Below, piece by piece: positions 16,640-23,999 of a stretch of DNA of 64,000 nt; within the stretch, counting starts at the first letter, position 1; each line of letters opens with the position of its first letter. The position numbers and the translations under genes are program-made. This stretch comes from CAYLJJ01 sp964384025. Its GTDB lineage: Bacteria; Myxococcota_A; Bradymonadia; UBA7976; UBA1532. The notes beneath the pieces are model-generated. The model was not told the origin of the DNA and searched no databases. It saw nothing but the letters and a program-made list of their open reading frames with translations. The stretch lies in the NCBI GenBank assembly GCA_964384025.1, contig CAYLJJ010000010.1, positions 42,660-106,659 of the forward strand, given 5' to 3'.

Positions 16640-17614
16640 TTACCCCCCCGCTCGATGCTTCATCCAAGCCTTGATCGTCTCCAAAGCGGGCTTTCCTTTG
16701 GGGCAGTAGCTGTTATCCTGAGGCCCTCCATAGCCCCACCAATTCCAGACAAAGAGCCCTGAGAGCCCAGGCTCATCTCGCCAGACCTGCGCGAAAGCCT
16801 CAAAGCAGAGGCGCTGCTCATCTAGATCGATGGGGCGGCTGCCGGTGTAGTCCCAAGGGCTGCTGGCGGCGCCATCTACGCTGGGGTAGCCCAGCTCCGT
16901 AAAGATCAGCGGCTTGCCGATGCGCTTACGCCAGCTCATCAGGCGCTGCCGTACCCGAGACCAGCTCTCTACCAGCTCCTCCAACTTGGGCTCTTTGCTC
17001 TGGCTGAGGCGGTAGTAAGCAGTCAAACCGATGAGATCCAGAGCATCCCAGAACTTCACCGGTTCATAGTGATCCCAGTTGGCTGAATAGAGCAGCTTAC
17101 CTGAAAAACGGGCTCGGACCTTGCGGATAAGGGCTCGCCAGCGCTCCTCTCGATTCTCCAAAGAGGCCAGCTCACTGCCCACGCTGTAAAGCTTGGCCCG
17201 CTCCTCCTGAGCTATATCAGCATAATGGAGGATAAACCGCTCATAGCTCTGCCACCAGCGCTCCTCATCCTTGGGTTTTAGGGTCCCACGCCACTCGCCC
17301 AAGGCCCGCTGTTCAACCCAGAGGATCGGAAAGAGCAGGACCTTGAGGCCATGACCTCGAGCGCGGCGGATGATGCGCCGAACCAGCTCTTCATCCTGGG
17401 TCTCCTTGGGGTGGGGCTGAATCTCATCGGTATAGATATCTCTCTGAGACCACTGCACCACCACCGAGATGTGATCCACGCCCAAGGCTGCGATCTCATC
17501 CACCATCTGATCAAAGCTGAGGCCCACAGCACGGTTTTCATAGTGAGGGGTGAGAGCAATCCCCCTGATGGAGATCGCTGGGCTGAGGAGGAAGAGAGAG
17601 AAGAGGAGGTTCAT
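16640..17614 (-). CDS. GH113-like glycoside hydrolase (TIM barrel)
   Basis: The 324-residue protein resembles the glycoside hydrolase 113 group (endo-beta-mannanase-like TIM barrels). A signal-peptide-like N-terminus (MNLLFSLFLLSPAIS) precedes IRGIALTPHYENR. The likely acid/base Glu is in YSVGSELASLE after the fourth strand, and the likely nucleophile Glu is in LIFTELGYPS. Aromatic active-site residues are present near the C-terminus (FVWNWWGYGGP). Domain length is typical with no extra binding module. The start codon shares one base with the stop of the upstream MBL-fold gene (TGATG at 17612-17616), so the pair is an operon. The exact substrate is inferred from the family only. Confidence 0.85.
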   Translation of the reverse strand: MNLLFSLFLLSPAISIRGIALTPHYENRAVGLSFDQMVDEIAALGVDHISVVVQWSQRDIYTDEIQPHPKETQDEELVRRIIRRARGHGLKVLLFPILWVEQRALGEWRGTLKPKDEERWWQSYERFILHYADIAQEERAKLYSVGSELASLENREERWRALIRKVRARFSGKLLYSANWDHYEPVKFWDALDLIGLTAYYRLSQSKEPKLEELVESWSRVRQRLMSWRKRIGKPLIFTELGYPSVDGAASSPWDYTGSRPIDLDEQRLCFEAFAQVWRDEPGLSGLFVWNWWGYGGPQDNSYCPKGKPALETIKAWMKHRAGG

Positions 17615-18447
17615 CAGAGTTGTAGCTCCATCCCCTCTCGAGCGAGCTGGACACGGAGCCCTGAGGCAGACCCTCTCAGTTGTCGCTTAACCCACTTCAG
17701 ATGTCCATCCAGGAACTCATCATGGTGTCCAGGAGCATGATGGCTCCCCAAGAGCCAAGGAATTCCAGCGGCCAGGGCCAGCTCAAGGCCATGCTCTAAG
17801 GTAGAGTGCCCCCAACCCCGACATTGGCTCAGCTCCTCTTGAGTGAACATGGCATCGTAGATCAGGATATCACTCCCCTGAATCCACCTCAGCAGCTCAG
17901 GATCTACTCTATCCTCCTGGTGCTCTGTGTCGCAGAGGTAGGCTACGCTACGCCCCCCTCGATTGATTCGCAGACCTAGACAGCCACCTGGATGATTCAG
18001 AGGCTGGGTTTGAACCTCCACATCTCCCAGCTTCAATCGACCATGTTGGGGCAGCGTGAGGAAACGCAGATCGGAGCTTAAAGCTGAGAGATCAGCGGGA
18101 AAAAAGGGAGAGATCATCTGCTGTCGAAGCGCCTCCTCTGGACCCAAGCTCAGATCTGGACCATAGATGTTGATCCCCTGTCCAGGCAGATAAAGGGGAT
18201 CGAAGAAGGGCAGACCCTGGATATGATCCCAGTGGTAGTGCCCTAAGAATAGATGGAGCGGAGAGCTTGGGCGCTGAGTTAGGGAGCGTCCAAGGGCACG
18301 GATCCCTGTCCCAGCGTCGATGATAAAGGTCTGCTCTCCGAGACGAATCTCTAGACAGGAGGTGTTGCCCCCGTAGCGCAAAGTCTCTGGGCCGGGAACG
18401 GGTAAGCTTCCACGTACTCCCCAGAACTTGAGAATCATCGTTGACAT
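17614..18447 (-). CDS. MBL-fold metallohydrolase
   Basis: The protein of about 277 residues has the metallo-beta-lactamase fold with the zinc motif HYHWDH (HxHxDH). It begins with MILKFWGVRGSLPVPGPETLRYGGNTSC, a hallmark of the deltaproteobacterial group related to cyclic-nucleotide and phosphoribosyl-cyclic-phosphate phosphodiesterases. Further metal ligands appear in NHPGG, LCDTEH and a late GSHHAPGHHD, so the dinuclear site seems complete. ATG 18447 (MSTMILKF) is chosen because homology starts there; an ATG 15 codons upstream is less likely. No signal peptide is visible. It is coupled to the downstream GH113-like gene by a one-base overlap. The substrate is probably a phosphodiester, which is inference. 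Confidence 0.9.
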   Translation of the reverse strand: MSTMILKFWGVRGSLPVPGPETLRYGGNTSCLEIRLGEQTFIIDAGTGIRALGRSLTQRPSSPLHLFLGHYHWDHIQGLPFFDPLYLPGQGINIYGPDLSLGPEEALRQQMISPFFPADLSALSSDLRFLTLPQHGRLKLGDVEVQTQPLNHPGGCLGLRINRGGRSVAYLCDTEHQEDRVDPELLRWIQGSDILIYDAMFTQEELSQCRGWGHSTLEHGLELALAAGIPWLLGSHHAPGHHDEFLDGHLKWVKRQLRGSASGLRVQLAREGMELQL

Positions 18448-18548
18448 GGGCGCGGAGTATTCAGCACTCGCTCTCAGAATACTAGAGAACAAGCAGGGAA
18501 GGGTTCTTTGGAAAGCTTGTGAATTTGCTGAAGGGAGGTTTTAGACGA

Positions 18549-18995
18549 TCAGATGTCGACTGCGTCTAGATCAGCCTCAGGTACGCCGACGGTGAGGAGG
18601 ATTTCACGGGTCAGGCCGTTGCGCTTAGCATAGTTGGGGAGCATCTCCAAGAAGCGGCGATGCAACTCAGCGGGAGCGCTGCGGGTCAAAGCAGCCTCTA
18701 GACTGGCTTTACGAGCCATCCAGATCGCGCGCTCGGAAGGCAGGAGAGGAAGCTCCTTCTCTACGGTGCCAACGCGCTTGCCATCCTTAAAAACGGGAGC
18801 CTTCTTAATGCGTGAGCCTCGCTCGAGCATGGCGCTGATATCAGAGATCTTCTTGCGCTTACGCTCGATGGCTCGCCCCTGAAGGGACTTGATGTAACGG
18901 TTGAACAAGCCGCGCTGGGACTTAGACACTGCGCCCAACTCTCGAGCTTCTGTGGTGATGTTGCCTCGTCGGCCCTTTTTCTTGGTTTCGGCCAT
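18549..18995 (-). CDS. Small basic protein, possibly nucleic-acid binding
   Basis: The 148-residue protein starts at ATG 18995, preceded by GAGGA at good spacing; the frame extends further upstream but crosses a promoter-like sequence. The N-terminal half is strongly basic (KKKGRRGN, GRAIERKRKKISD), and the C-terminal half is a predicted helical bundle ending in an acidic tail (PEADLDAVDI). I recognise no named family. The basic N-terminus and small size suggest binding to DNA, RNA or the ribosome, but this is inference. It has its own promoter-like element at 19055-19083. Confidence 0.72.
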   Translation of the reverse strand: MAETKKKGRRGNITTEARELGAVSKSQRGLFNRYIKSLQGRAIERKRKKISDISAMLERGSRIKKAPVFKDGKRVGTVEKELPLLPSERAIWMARKASLEAALTRSAPAELHRRFLEMLPNYAKRNGLTREILLTVGVPEADLDAVDI

Positions 18996-19369
18996 TTTGT
19001 TGTCCTCAAATTTGAAAGTTATGGCTCGCGAATGAACCCTTTGGATTCTGAGAGAATATAATTCTAAAGGAAAGAGTGTGCAAGCTCTCTTTTTACTCTT
19101 GTTCAAGAAGAAGGTCTAAAACCTGAATCTCGCTCCTCGAATCGGAGAGATGATTAAGGGAGTGGTATTATAAGAGCTGGGCCGGAATTAAGCTTTCGAA
19201 TATTCTTGGTTTCGGAGGAGCTGGGTACGATATTGTTCTATTTTTCTAGGCGGGCATCTTTTGGGTATAAGGCGTAGAGCTAAGAGCCAGCCTAGGATAT
19301 TCCCGAGGCCTGCACTCCTGTGGTATTAAAGAGTTTGAATCCAAAATATGAGCCCCCAATTAAGTCTAG
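18996..19369. other. 374-bp AT-rich divergent intergenic region
   Basis: This gap separates two divergent genes: the basic protein gene on the left and the DAHP synthase gene on the right. It is AT-richer than the coding DNA. A good sigma70-like promoter for the leftward gene is visible at 19055-19083. I see no convincing rightward promoter, RNA gene or attenuator, although the position upstream of an aromatic-biosynthesis gene would be a natural place for one. Confidence 0.6.
19055..19083 (-). promoter_or_regulatory. Sigma70-like promoter for the basic protein gene
   Basis: Read on the minus strand there is a -35-like TTGCAC (19083-19078), a 17-bp spacer and a -10-like TATATT (19060-19055). 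It lies about 60 bp upstream of the ATG at 18995. Both hexamers differ from consensus at one or two bases and the spacing is ideal. Confidence 0.55.
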
Positions 19370-20326
19370 ATGGTCGTTTTCCTCAAAGAACATGTCGAAC
19401 CAAGCAGTGTAGAGAGCGCGCTCAAAGGTCTGGGACTCTGGACTCAGGCTCAACACGGTGCCCAGGGAGAGATTCAGGCTTTCCTTGTCCAATCTCCCTC
19501 TCCCAAAATCTCTCCTGAGCGGCTTCGGGCTCTCCCTGGGGTCTCCCAAGTCCTGAGTCCTCAAAGCCCCTACCCTTTAGTAGAGGCTCAAACAGCACAG
19601 CAGAGAACGCTTCCTCGTCTTATCGCAGGGCCATGCAGCGCTGAATCTCGTCAATCTCTGATGGATGTGGCCGCCCTGGTAGCATCCTTGGGAGGAGAGA
19701 TGTTGCGAGGAGGGGCCTTTAAGCCGCGTAGCTCTCCCTACTCCTTTTCAGGTCACGGCCGTAAGGCCCTGGGCTGGCTAAGAGAGGCCGCTGACGCTCA
19801 GAAACTCGGCCTTGTGACCGAAGTACTCTCAGAGCTGGAGGTGGAGGCGGTGGCTGAGGTAGCCGATTGGGTTCAGATTGGCTCCCGCAATATGCAGAAC
19901 TTCGCCCTCCTTCAAGCTGTGGGTCGCACAGGAGCCCAAGTCCTCCTTAAACGCGGAATGTCCGCTCGCATTAAAGAGTGGCTACTCTCCGCTGAGCATC
20001 TCCTTAAGGCGGGAGCTGCTGGGGTGGTTTTCTGTGAGCGAGGCCTCCGCAGCTTTGATCCAGAGACCCGCTCTCTCCTGGATCTGAGCGCCGTGGCGCT
20101 GCTCAAAGAGGTCTATGGTCAAGCGATTATCGTCGATCCCTCTCACGCTGCTGGGCGCCGTGATCTCCTGCCCGCTCTGGCCCGCGCGGCCTGCGCAGCG
20201 GGGGCTGACGGTGTGATGCTGGAGATCCATCTAAACTCAGCGGCAGCTCGCAGCGATGGACCTCAAGCTTTAGATGAAGCTGGGCTGCGCGCAGTGGCTC
20301 AGGCGGTCGGGGTCTCATGTCCCTAA
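19370..20326 (+). CDS. aroF: 3-deoxy-7-phosphoheptulonate (DAHP) synthase, type I-beta
   Basis: The 318-residue enzyme condenses phosphoenolpyruvate and erythrose 4-phosphate to DAHP, the first step of the shikimate pathway. An N-terminal ferredoxin-like regulatory domain of about 65 residues (MVVFLKEHVEPSSVES...) precedes the barrel, as in the Thermotoga/Bacillus-type I-beta enzymes. Barrel motifs are intact: AGPCSAES near residue 88, GGAFKPRSSPYSFSG near 117, EVLSELEVEAV, IGSRNMQNF, LLKRGMSA, VDPSHAAGRRD and GADGVMLEIH. The consensus KPRTS reads KPRSS, a conservative change. The 3' end overlaps the next gene by 10 bp, so this is the first gene of a tightly coupled three-gene unit. Confidence 0.95.
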   Translation: MVVFLKEHVEPSSVESALKGLGLWTQAQHGAQGEIQAFLVQSPSPKISPERLRALPGVSQVLSPQSPYPLVEAQTAQQRTLPRLIAGPCSAESRQSLMDVAALVASLGGEMLRGGAFKPRSSPYSFSGHGRKALGWLREAADAQKLGLVTEVLSELEVEAVAEVADWVQIGSRNMQNFALLQAVGRTGAQVLLKRGMSARIKEWLLSAEHLLKAGAAGVVFCERGLRSFDPETRSLLDLSAVALLKEVYGQAIIVDPSHAAGRRDLLPALARAACAAGADGVMLEIHLNSAAARSDGPQALDEAGLRAVAQAVGVSCP

Positions 20327-21408
20327 AATATCTTGATCTTGGGAAAGCTGAGCTGCGCTGTCGCCTGAGCAGCTTGGGACCGGAGACTCATCTTCTCTTA
20401 GAGCCCAGGAGTTCGGCTGGCTTTGAATATCAACTGAAGTTGCTCAAGGAGGGCCTGAAGAGCGCGCTTAAGACTCAGGGGTTGGCCCCAGAGGGCTTGA
20501 CCTTCCTGGATCTCTTCCTCAGCGATCCCTTGCATCAGCCGATCCCTTCTGAGGGGCTCTTTAATGGCCCTCTCCTCTCAATCAAAGGGATGAGCCCCCT
20601 GGGTCCTGCTCGCTTGGCATTGAGGGCGGTTCATCTACAGGGCCTGCACAGAACCCAGCTCCCCGGTGGGCTTCTCTTAGAAGGACAGGATCAGCGACAG
20701 CTCTGGCTTGGAGATCTACATAGCCTTCAAGGAGGGGCTAAAGAACAGACCCAAGCCCTCTTGAGCCAGTTGCAGAAGCACGCCTCGAAGCAGAGCTTCT
20801 CTCTTCGAGAGCACCTAGTTCGCACCTGGGTCTATGTTCAAGATATCGATCTTCGTTATTCGGCAATGGTGCAGGGGCGAGCCCGCTTCTATGAGGCTCT
20901 AGGCTTCTCAGAGGCTCTGCGCTTCCCTGCCAGCACTGGCATCGGGGCTCGTCCTCTGCCTCTCAAGGCTCTGGTCAGCGTCAATGCTCTCTTGGTGAAG
21001 GGTCCTGAGATTCGGCGGATGGAAGCCCCTGGTTTTATGCCCCCCGCTTCCAGCTATGGCGTCGGCTTTGATCGAGGCATTGAGCTGCGCTTCTCTGAGC
21101 ATCGCCAGCTCCACCTCTCAGGGACCGCCAGCATTAACGCCCAGGGCCAAATTCTACATGCTGAGGTTGAGGCTCAGACTGAACGAACCTTGGAGAACCT
21201 CGAAGCCCTCCTGAGCAGCTCAGGGGCTGGCCCTCAAGATCTAGCCTATCTCCTGATCTACCTGCGAGACTGGAAAGATGGAGAGCGGGTCCAGGAGCGC
21301 ATTAAGGCCCTGGGTTGGGGGGAGATCCCCAGCCTCAAGCTCCACGCTCCGGTCTGTCGTCCTGGCTGGCGCCTTGAGATTGAGGGTCTCGCCCTGAGCG
21401 CTCTCTGA
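20317..21408 (+). CDS. Two-domain RidA/chorismatase-like protein
   Basis: The 363-residue protein has an N-terminal divergent domain and a C-terminal YjgF/RidA-like part (TLENLEALLSSSGAGPQDLAYLLIYLRD is typical RidA). The middle segment (HLVRTWVYVQDIDLRY, GRARFYEALGF, FPASTGIGARPLPLKA) closely follows the RTW-Y...R..F...PA-TGIG pattern of chorismatases and 3-/4-hydroxybenzoate synthases (FkbO, Hyg5, XanB2). Those enzymes split chorismate to hydroxybenzoates or a dihydrodiol. The position directly after DAHP synthase, with a 10-bp overlap, supports a link to aromatic metabolism. Assignment to chorismatase rather than general RidA function rests on motif resemblance and context. Its stop overlaps the tmcA start by one base. 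Confidence 0.72.
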   Translation: MSLKYLDLGKAELRCRLSSLGPETHLLLEPRSSAGFEYQLKLLKEGLKSALKTQGLAPEGLTFLDLFLSDPLHQPIPSEGLFNGPLLSIKGMSPLGPARLALRAVHLQGLHRTQLPGGLLLEGQDQRQLWLGDLHSLQGGAKEQTQALLSQLQKHASKQSFSLREHLVRTWVYVQDIDLRYSAMVQGRARFYEALGFSEALRFPASTGIGARPLPLKALVSVNALLVKGPEIRRMEAPGFMPPASSYGVGFDRGIELRFSEHRQLHLSGTASINAQGQILHAEVEAQTERTLENLEALLSSSGAGPQDLAYLLIYLRDWKDGERVQERIKALGWGEIPSLKLHAPVCRPGWRLEIEGLALSAL

Positions 21409-23624
21409 TGTCTCTTCAACTCCCCTCTCTGGTGGCGCGTTGGCGGCCACAGCTTCAAGAACATCAACATCGAGGAGCCATCACCCTGTTGGGGCCTCGC
21501 TCCTGGGGCTATGCTGAAGCCCTCGCGCTGGGATCAGCCTGCTTCTGGCTCAGCGATGAGCCCCCCCCCGAAGTAGAGGCCCTGCCTCCATCACGCGGCC
21601 TTGAACTCTTGGGCTGTGAACATCAGATCCTCATCTTAGATCTACACACCGCCCCAGGCCCTGACACTTTGGGCGCCCTCAGCGGAGTGGTTCGGGGAGG
21701 TGGCTTCTTGATCCTCCTTATGCCAGAGCAGAGCCCTCAAGCCGCGCGTCGTCAGCGTTTGGGAATTCTGGGTTTTGAGGAGGTCTATGATCGCTTCCCT
21801 CGACGCCTCCGTCGAATCCTGCTCAGCGATCCCCATATGCTCCTCTTAAGGCCGGGAGGAGAGAGCCCTGAGTTGCCCTCTGTGGAGCCTCAAGCCCCCC
21901 TCCCACCCTCTCCCGATCCAGATTGCCTGAGCCTCGATCAGAGCCGAGCAGTAAAGGCGCTCATCCAGGTGGCCAAGGGGCGTCGTCGGCGCCCTGTAGT
22001 GCTCAGCTCTGATCGAGGTCGCGGGAAGTCAGCAGCTCTAGGGATCGCCGCTGGGCGCCTGCTCAAGGAGTTGGAGCTGCGGATCGTTGTCACCGCTCCT
22101 CATCGAGCTTCGGTACAGCCCCTCTTTGATCATGCGCGTCGAGTTCTGGGGCTCTCAGGACGAGGGCGGCTGCGCTTTGGCCAGGGAGAGCTGCGCTTTA
22201 TGGCTCCCGGAGAGCTGCTGCAATCTCCCCCTGAGTTGGATCTGCTCTGGGTGGATGAGGCCGCCGCCCTACCCATCCCTCTCCTGAGCCGTCTCCTCCA
22301 GCGCTACCCTCGCGTCGCCTTCTCCAGCACGATCCACGGCTATGAGGGCACCGGGCGGGGCTTTGCTTTGCGCTTCTGTGCCCTGTTAGACAAGCGCGCC
22401 CCAGGTTGGCGCGCTGTGTATATGGAGAGCCCGATCCGCTGGGCTCCAGGAGATCCTCTGGAGCGCCTCCTCTTTAAGGCCCTGCTCCTGGAGGCACGCC
22501 CTCCCTCAGTTGACGCGATCTCTGGGGCTCTGCCCCAGGACTGTCAGCTTCAGCGTTTGGGACGTGAAGCTCTGTTGAGCGATGAGGAGCAGCTCTCCGC
22601 CCTCTTTGGTTTGCTGATCATGGCTCACTATCGTACCAGCCCTGGAGATCTAGAGCGGTTGCTGGATGCTTCTAACCTCATAGTCTTTTCTATGGCCTGG
22701 GAAGGGCAGATTGTCGGCGCGGCCCTTATCTCTCAAGAGGGTGGCCTCTCTGCTGAGATGAGCGCGGCGATCTATGAGGGTCGCAGGCGACCTCGGGGGC
22801 ATATGTTGCCTGAGACCCTCTGCGTTCACAGCGGCCTAGAGGAGGCTCCTCAACTTCGAGCCTGGCGGGTGATTCGTATCGCCATCCACCCAGGGGTTCA
22901 GGCGAGGGGCTTGGGCTCTCGCTTCCTGGCCTGGCTCCAGGCTCAAGCTGGGGAGGCGGGGGTTGATTATATCGGCTCTGGCTTTGGGGCCACCGCGCAG
23001 CTCCTGCGTTTCTGGCGACGGGCGGGCTTCCTCCCTCTGCGCCTGGGAGTGCGACCAGGTAAGAGCAGTGGAGCTTATTCGGCGGTGGTGGTTCACCCGT
23101 TCTCTCCCCGGGCCCAACAGATGCTCGCTGAGGAACGACCTCGCTTCCGCGCTCAGCTCCCGCTCTTGTTGAGCCATGTACTTCCTCGACTCGAGCCGGA
23201 GTTGGTAGAGCAGCTCCTCTGGGAAGAGGAGCGTGTCGAGGTTGAACTGAGTCCTCGCGGCTGGCGCGATCTGCTCCGCTGCGTCTATGCTCAGCGGGGC
23301 TATGATCTCAGCGTTGGTCCCTGCCAAGCGCTCTGCTTAGCAGGTCTCTCCGATCCAGAGCTGAGAACCTTGTTGAGTCCAGAGGAGCGTTACTTCCTGA
23401 TCCGTAGGATCTTTCAGGCTTGGCCTTGGGAGCGCTTTAACCTGGGACCTCGGGGAGGAAGCCGCCGCGTCGCGCGCCTGCTGAAGCCTTGGACAGAGCG
23501 TCGTTGCTCAACACCAGGGCTCATTGAGAGGTTTGGCGGTAGAGGCGCAGTAGAGGGGGGAGCAGGAGTGAGCAGAGCCGAGGAAGCTGACGAGGGAGGC
23601 GTCGAGGCTGCCCTCCACGATTGA
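21408..23624 (+). CDS. tmcA: tRNA(Met) cytidine acetyltransferase TmcA
   Basis: The 738-residue protein has the full TmcA/Kre33 architecture: an N-terminal DUF1726-like domain, an RNA-helicase-like ATPase domain and a GNAT acetyltransferase. The Walker A loop is SSDRGRGKSA near residue 200, and Walker B is LLWVDEAAALP near residue 277. FSSTIHGYEGTGRGF and ESPIRWAPGDPLE are family signatures. The acetyl-CoA site is IHPGVQARGLGSRFL near residue 495. The enzyme makes N4-acetylcytidine at the wobble position of elongator tRNA-Met, using ATP and acetyl-CoA. ATG overlaps the previous stop (TGATG), so it is co-translated with the chorismatase-like gene. The last 104 bp overlap the convergent peptidase-like gene. 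Confidence 0.95.
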   Translation: MSLQLPSLVARWRPQLQEHQHRGAITLLGPRSWGYAEALALGSACFWLSDEPPPEVEALPPSRGLELLGCEHQILILDLHTAPGPDTLGALSGVVRGGGFLILLMPEQSPQAARRQRLGILGFEEVYDRFPRRLRRILLSDPHMLLLRPGGESPELPSVEPQAPLPPSPDPDCLSLDQSRAVKALIQVAKGRRRRPVVLSSDRGRGKSAALGIAAGRLLKELELRIVVTAPHRASVQPLFDHARRVLGLSGRGRLRFGQGELRFMAPGELLQSPPELDLLWVDEAAALPIPLLSRLLQRYPRVAFSSTIHGYEGTGRGFALRFCALLDKRAPGWRAVYMESPIRWAPGDPLERLLFKALLLEARPPSVDAISGALPQDCQLQRLGREALLSDEEQLSALFGLLIMAHYRTSPGDLERLLDASNLIVFSMAWEGQIVGAALISQEGGLSAEMSAAIYEGRRRPRGHMLPETLCVHSGLEEAPQLRAWRVIRIAIHPGVQARGLGSRFLAWLQAQAGEAGVDYIGSGFGATAQLLRFWRRAGFLPLRLGVRPGKSSGAYSAVVVHPFSPRAQQMLAEERPRFRAQLPLLLSHVLPRLEPELVEQLLWEEERVEVELSPRGWRDLLRCVYAQRGYDLSVGPCQALCLAGLSDPELRTLLSPEERYFLIRRIFQAWPWERFNLGPRGGSRRVARLLKPWTERRCSTPGLIERFGGRGAVEGGAGVSRAEEADEGGVEAALHD

Positions 23625-23946
23625 GAGCCACCACCCGGCCTAAGATCCGCTCTGGAGAGATCCAACCATCTCCTCGAAGAGCAGCATCTCCTTTCACCCA
23701 ACAACGCCCCCCTGGGAGCCGCAGCAGGACGCGATGGAGAGGACCCAGTCCACCACTATCCAACAACACTACATCACCAGCACGGGGAGGAAGGGGGCGG
23801 ATCCAGACTCGATCTCCCTCTCTTAAAAAGGGCCACATTGAGCCTCCCAAGACCGTCAACTGGATCTCCACACCGCGCTGGAGTTGAAGCTTGAGCAGCG
23901 CATCCTCAGCAGCTCTGAGATCATCCTGTGCTCTTGATTGACTCAC
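23521..23946 (-). CDS. S24/S26 (signal-peptidase-like) family protein
   Basis: The 141-residue protein resembles the minimal S24/S26 serine-protease fold seen in signal peptidase I and LexA relatives. The Ser nucleophile region is LGGSMWPFLREGDRVWI. A second strand pair reads DVVLLDSGGLGPLHRVLL, and CWVKGDAALRGD supplies a candidate catalytic Lys followed by the GD characteristic of the S26 family. There is a Leu-rich stretch near the C-terminus (LCSLLLPPLLRLY), which might associate with the membrane. Its 3' end overlaps the 3' end of tmcA by 104 bp on the opposite strand. It diverges from the giant lipoprotein gene with only 53 bp between starts. The substrate is unknown. Confidence 0.82.
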   Translation of the reverse strand: MSQSRAQDDLRAAEDALLKLQLQRGVEIQLTVLGGSMWPFLREGDRVWIRPLPPRAGDVVLLDSGGLGPLHRVLLRLPGGRCWVKGDAALRGDGWISPERILGRVVALNRGGQPRRLPRQLPRLCSLLLPPLLRLYRQTSQ

Positions 23947-23999
23947 TCATAGACTCCGAGAAAGAATCGGCGTGATTTTTCGCCTTTGGAGGAGATGAG

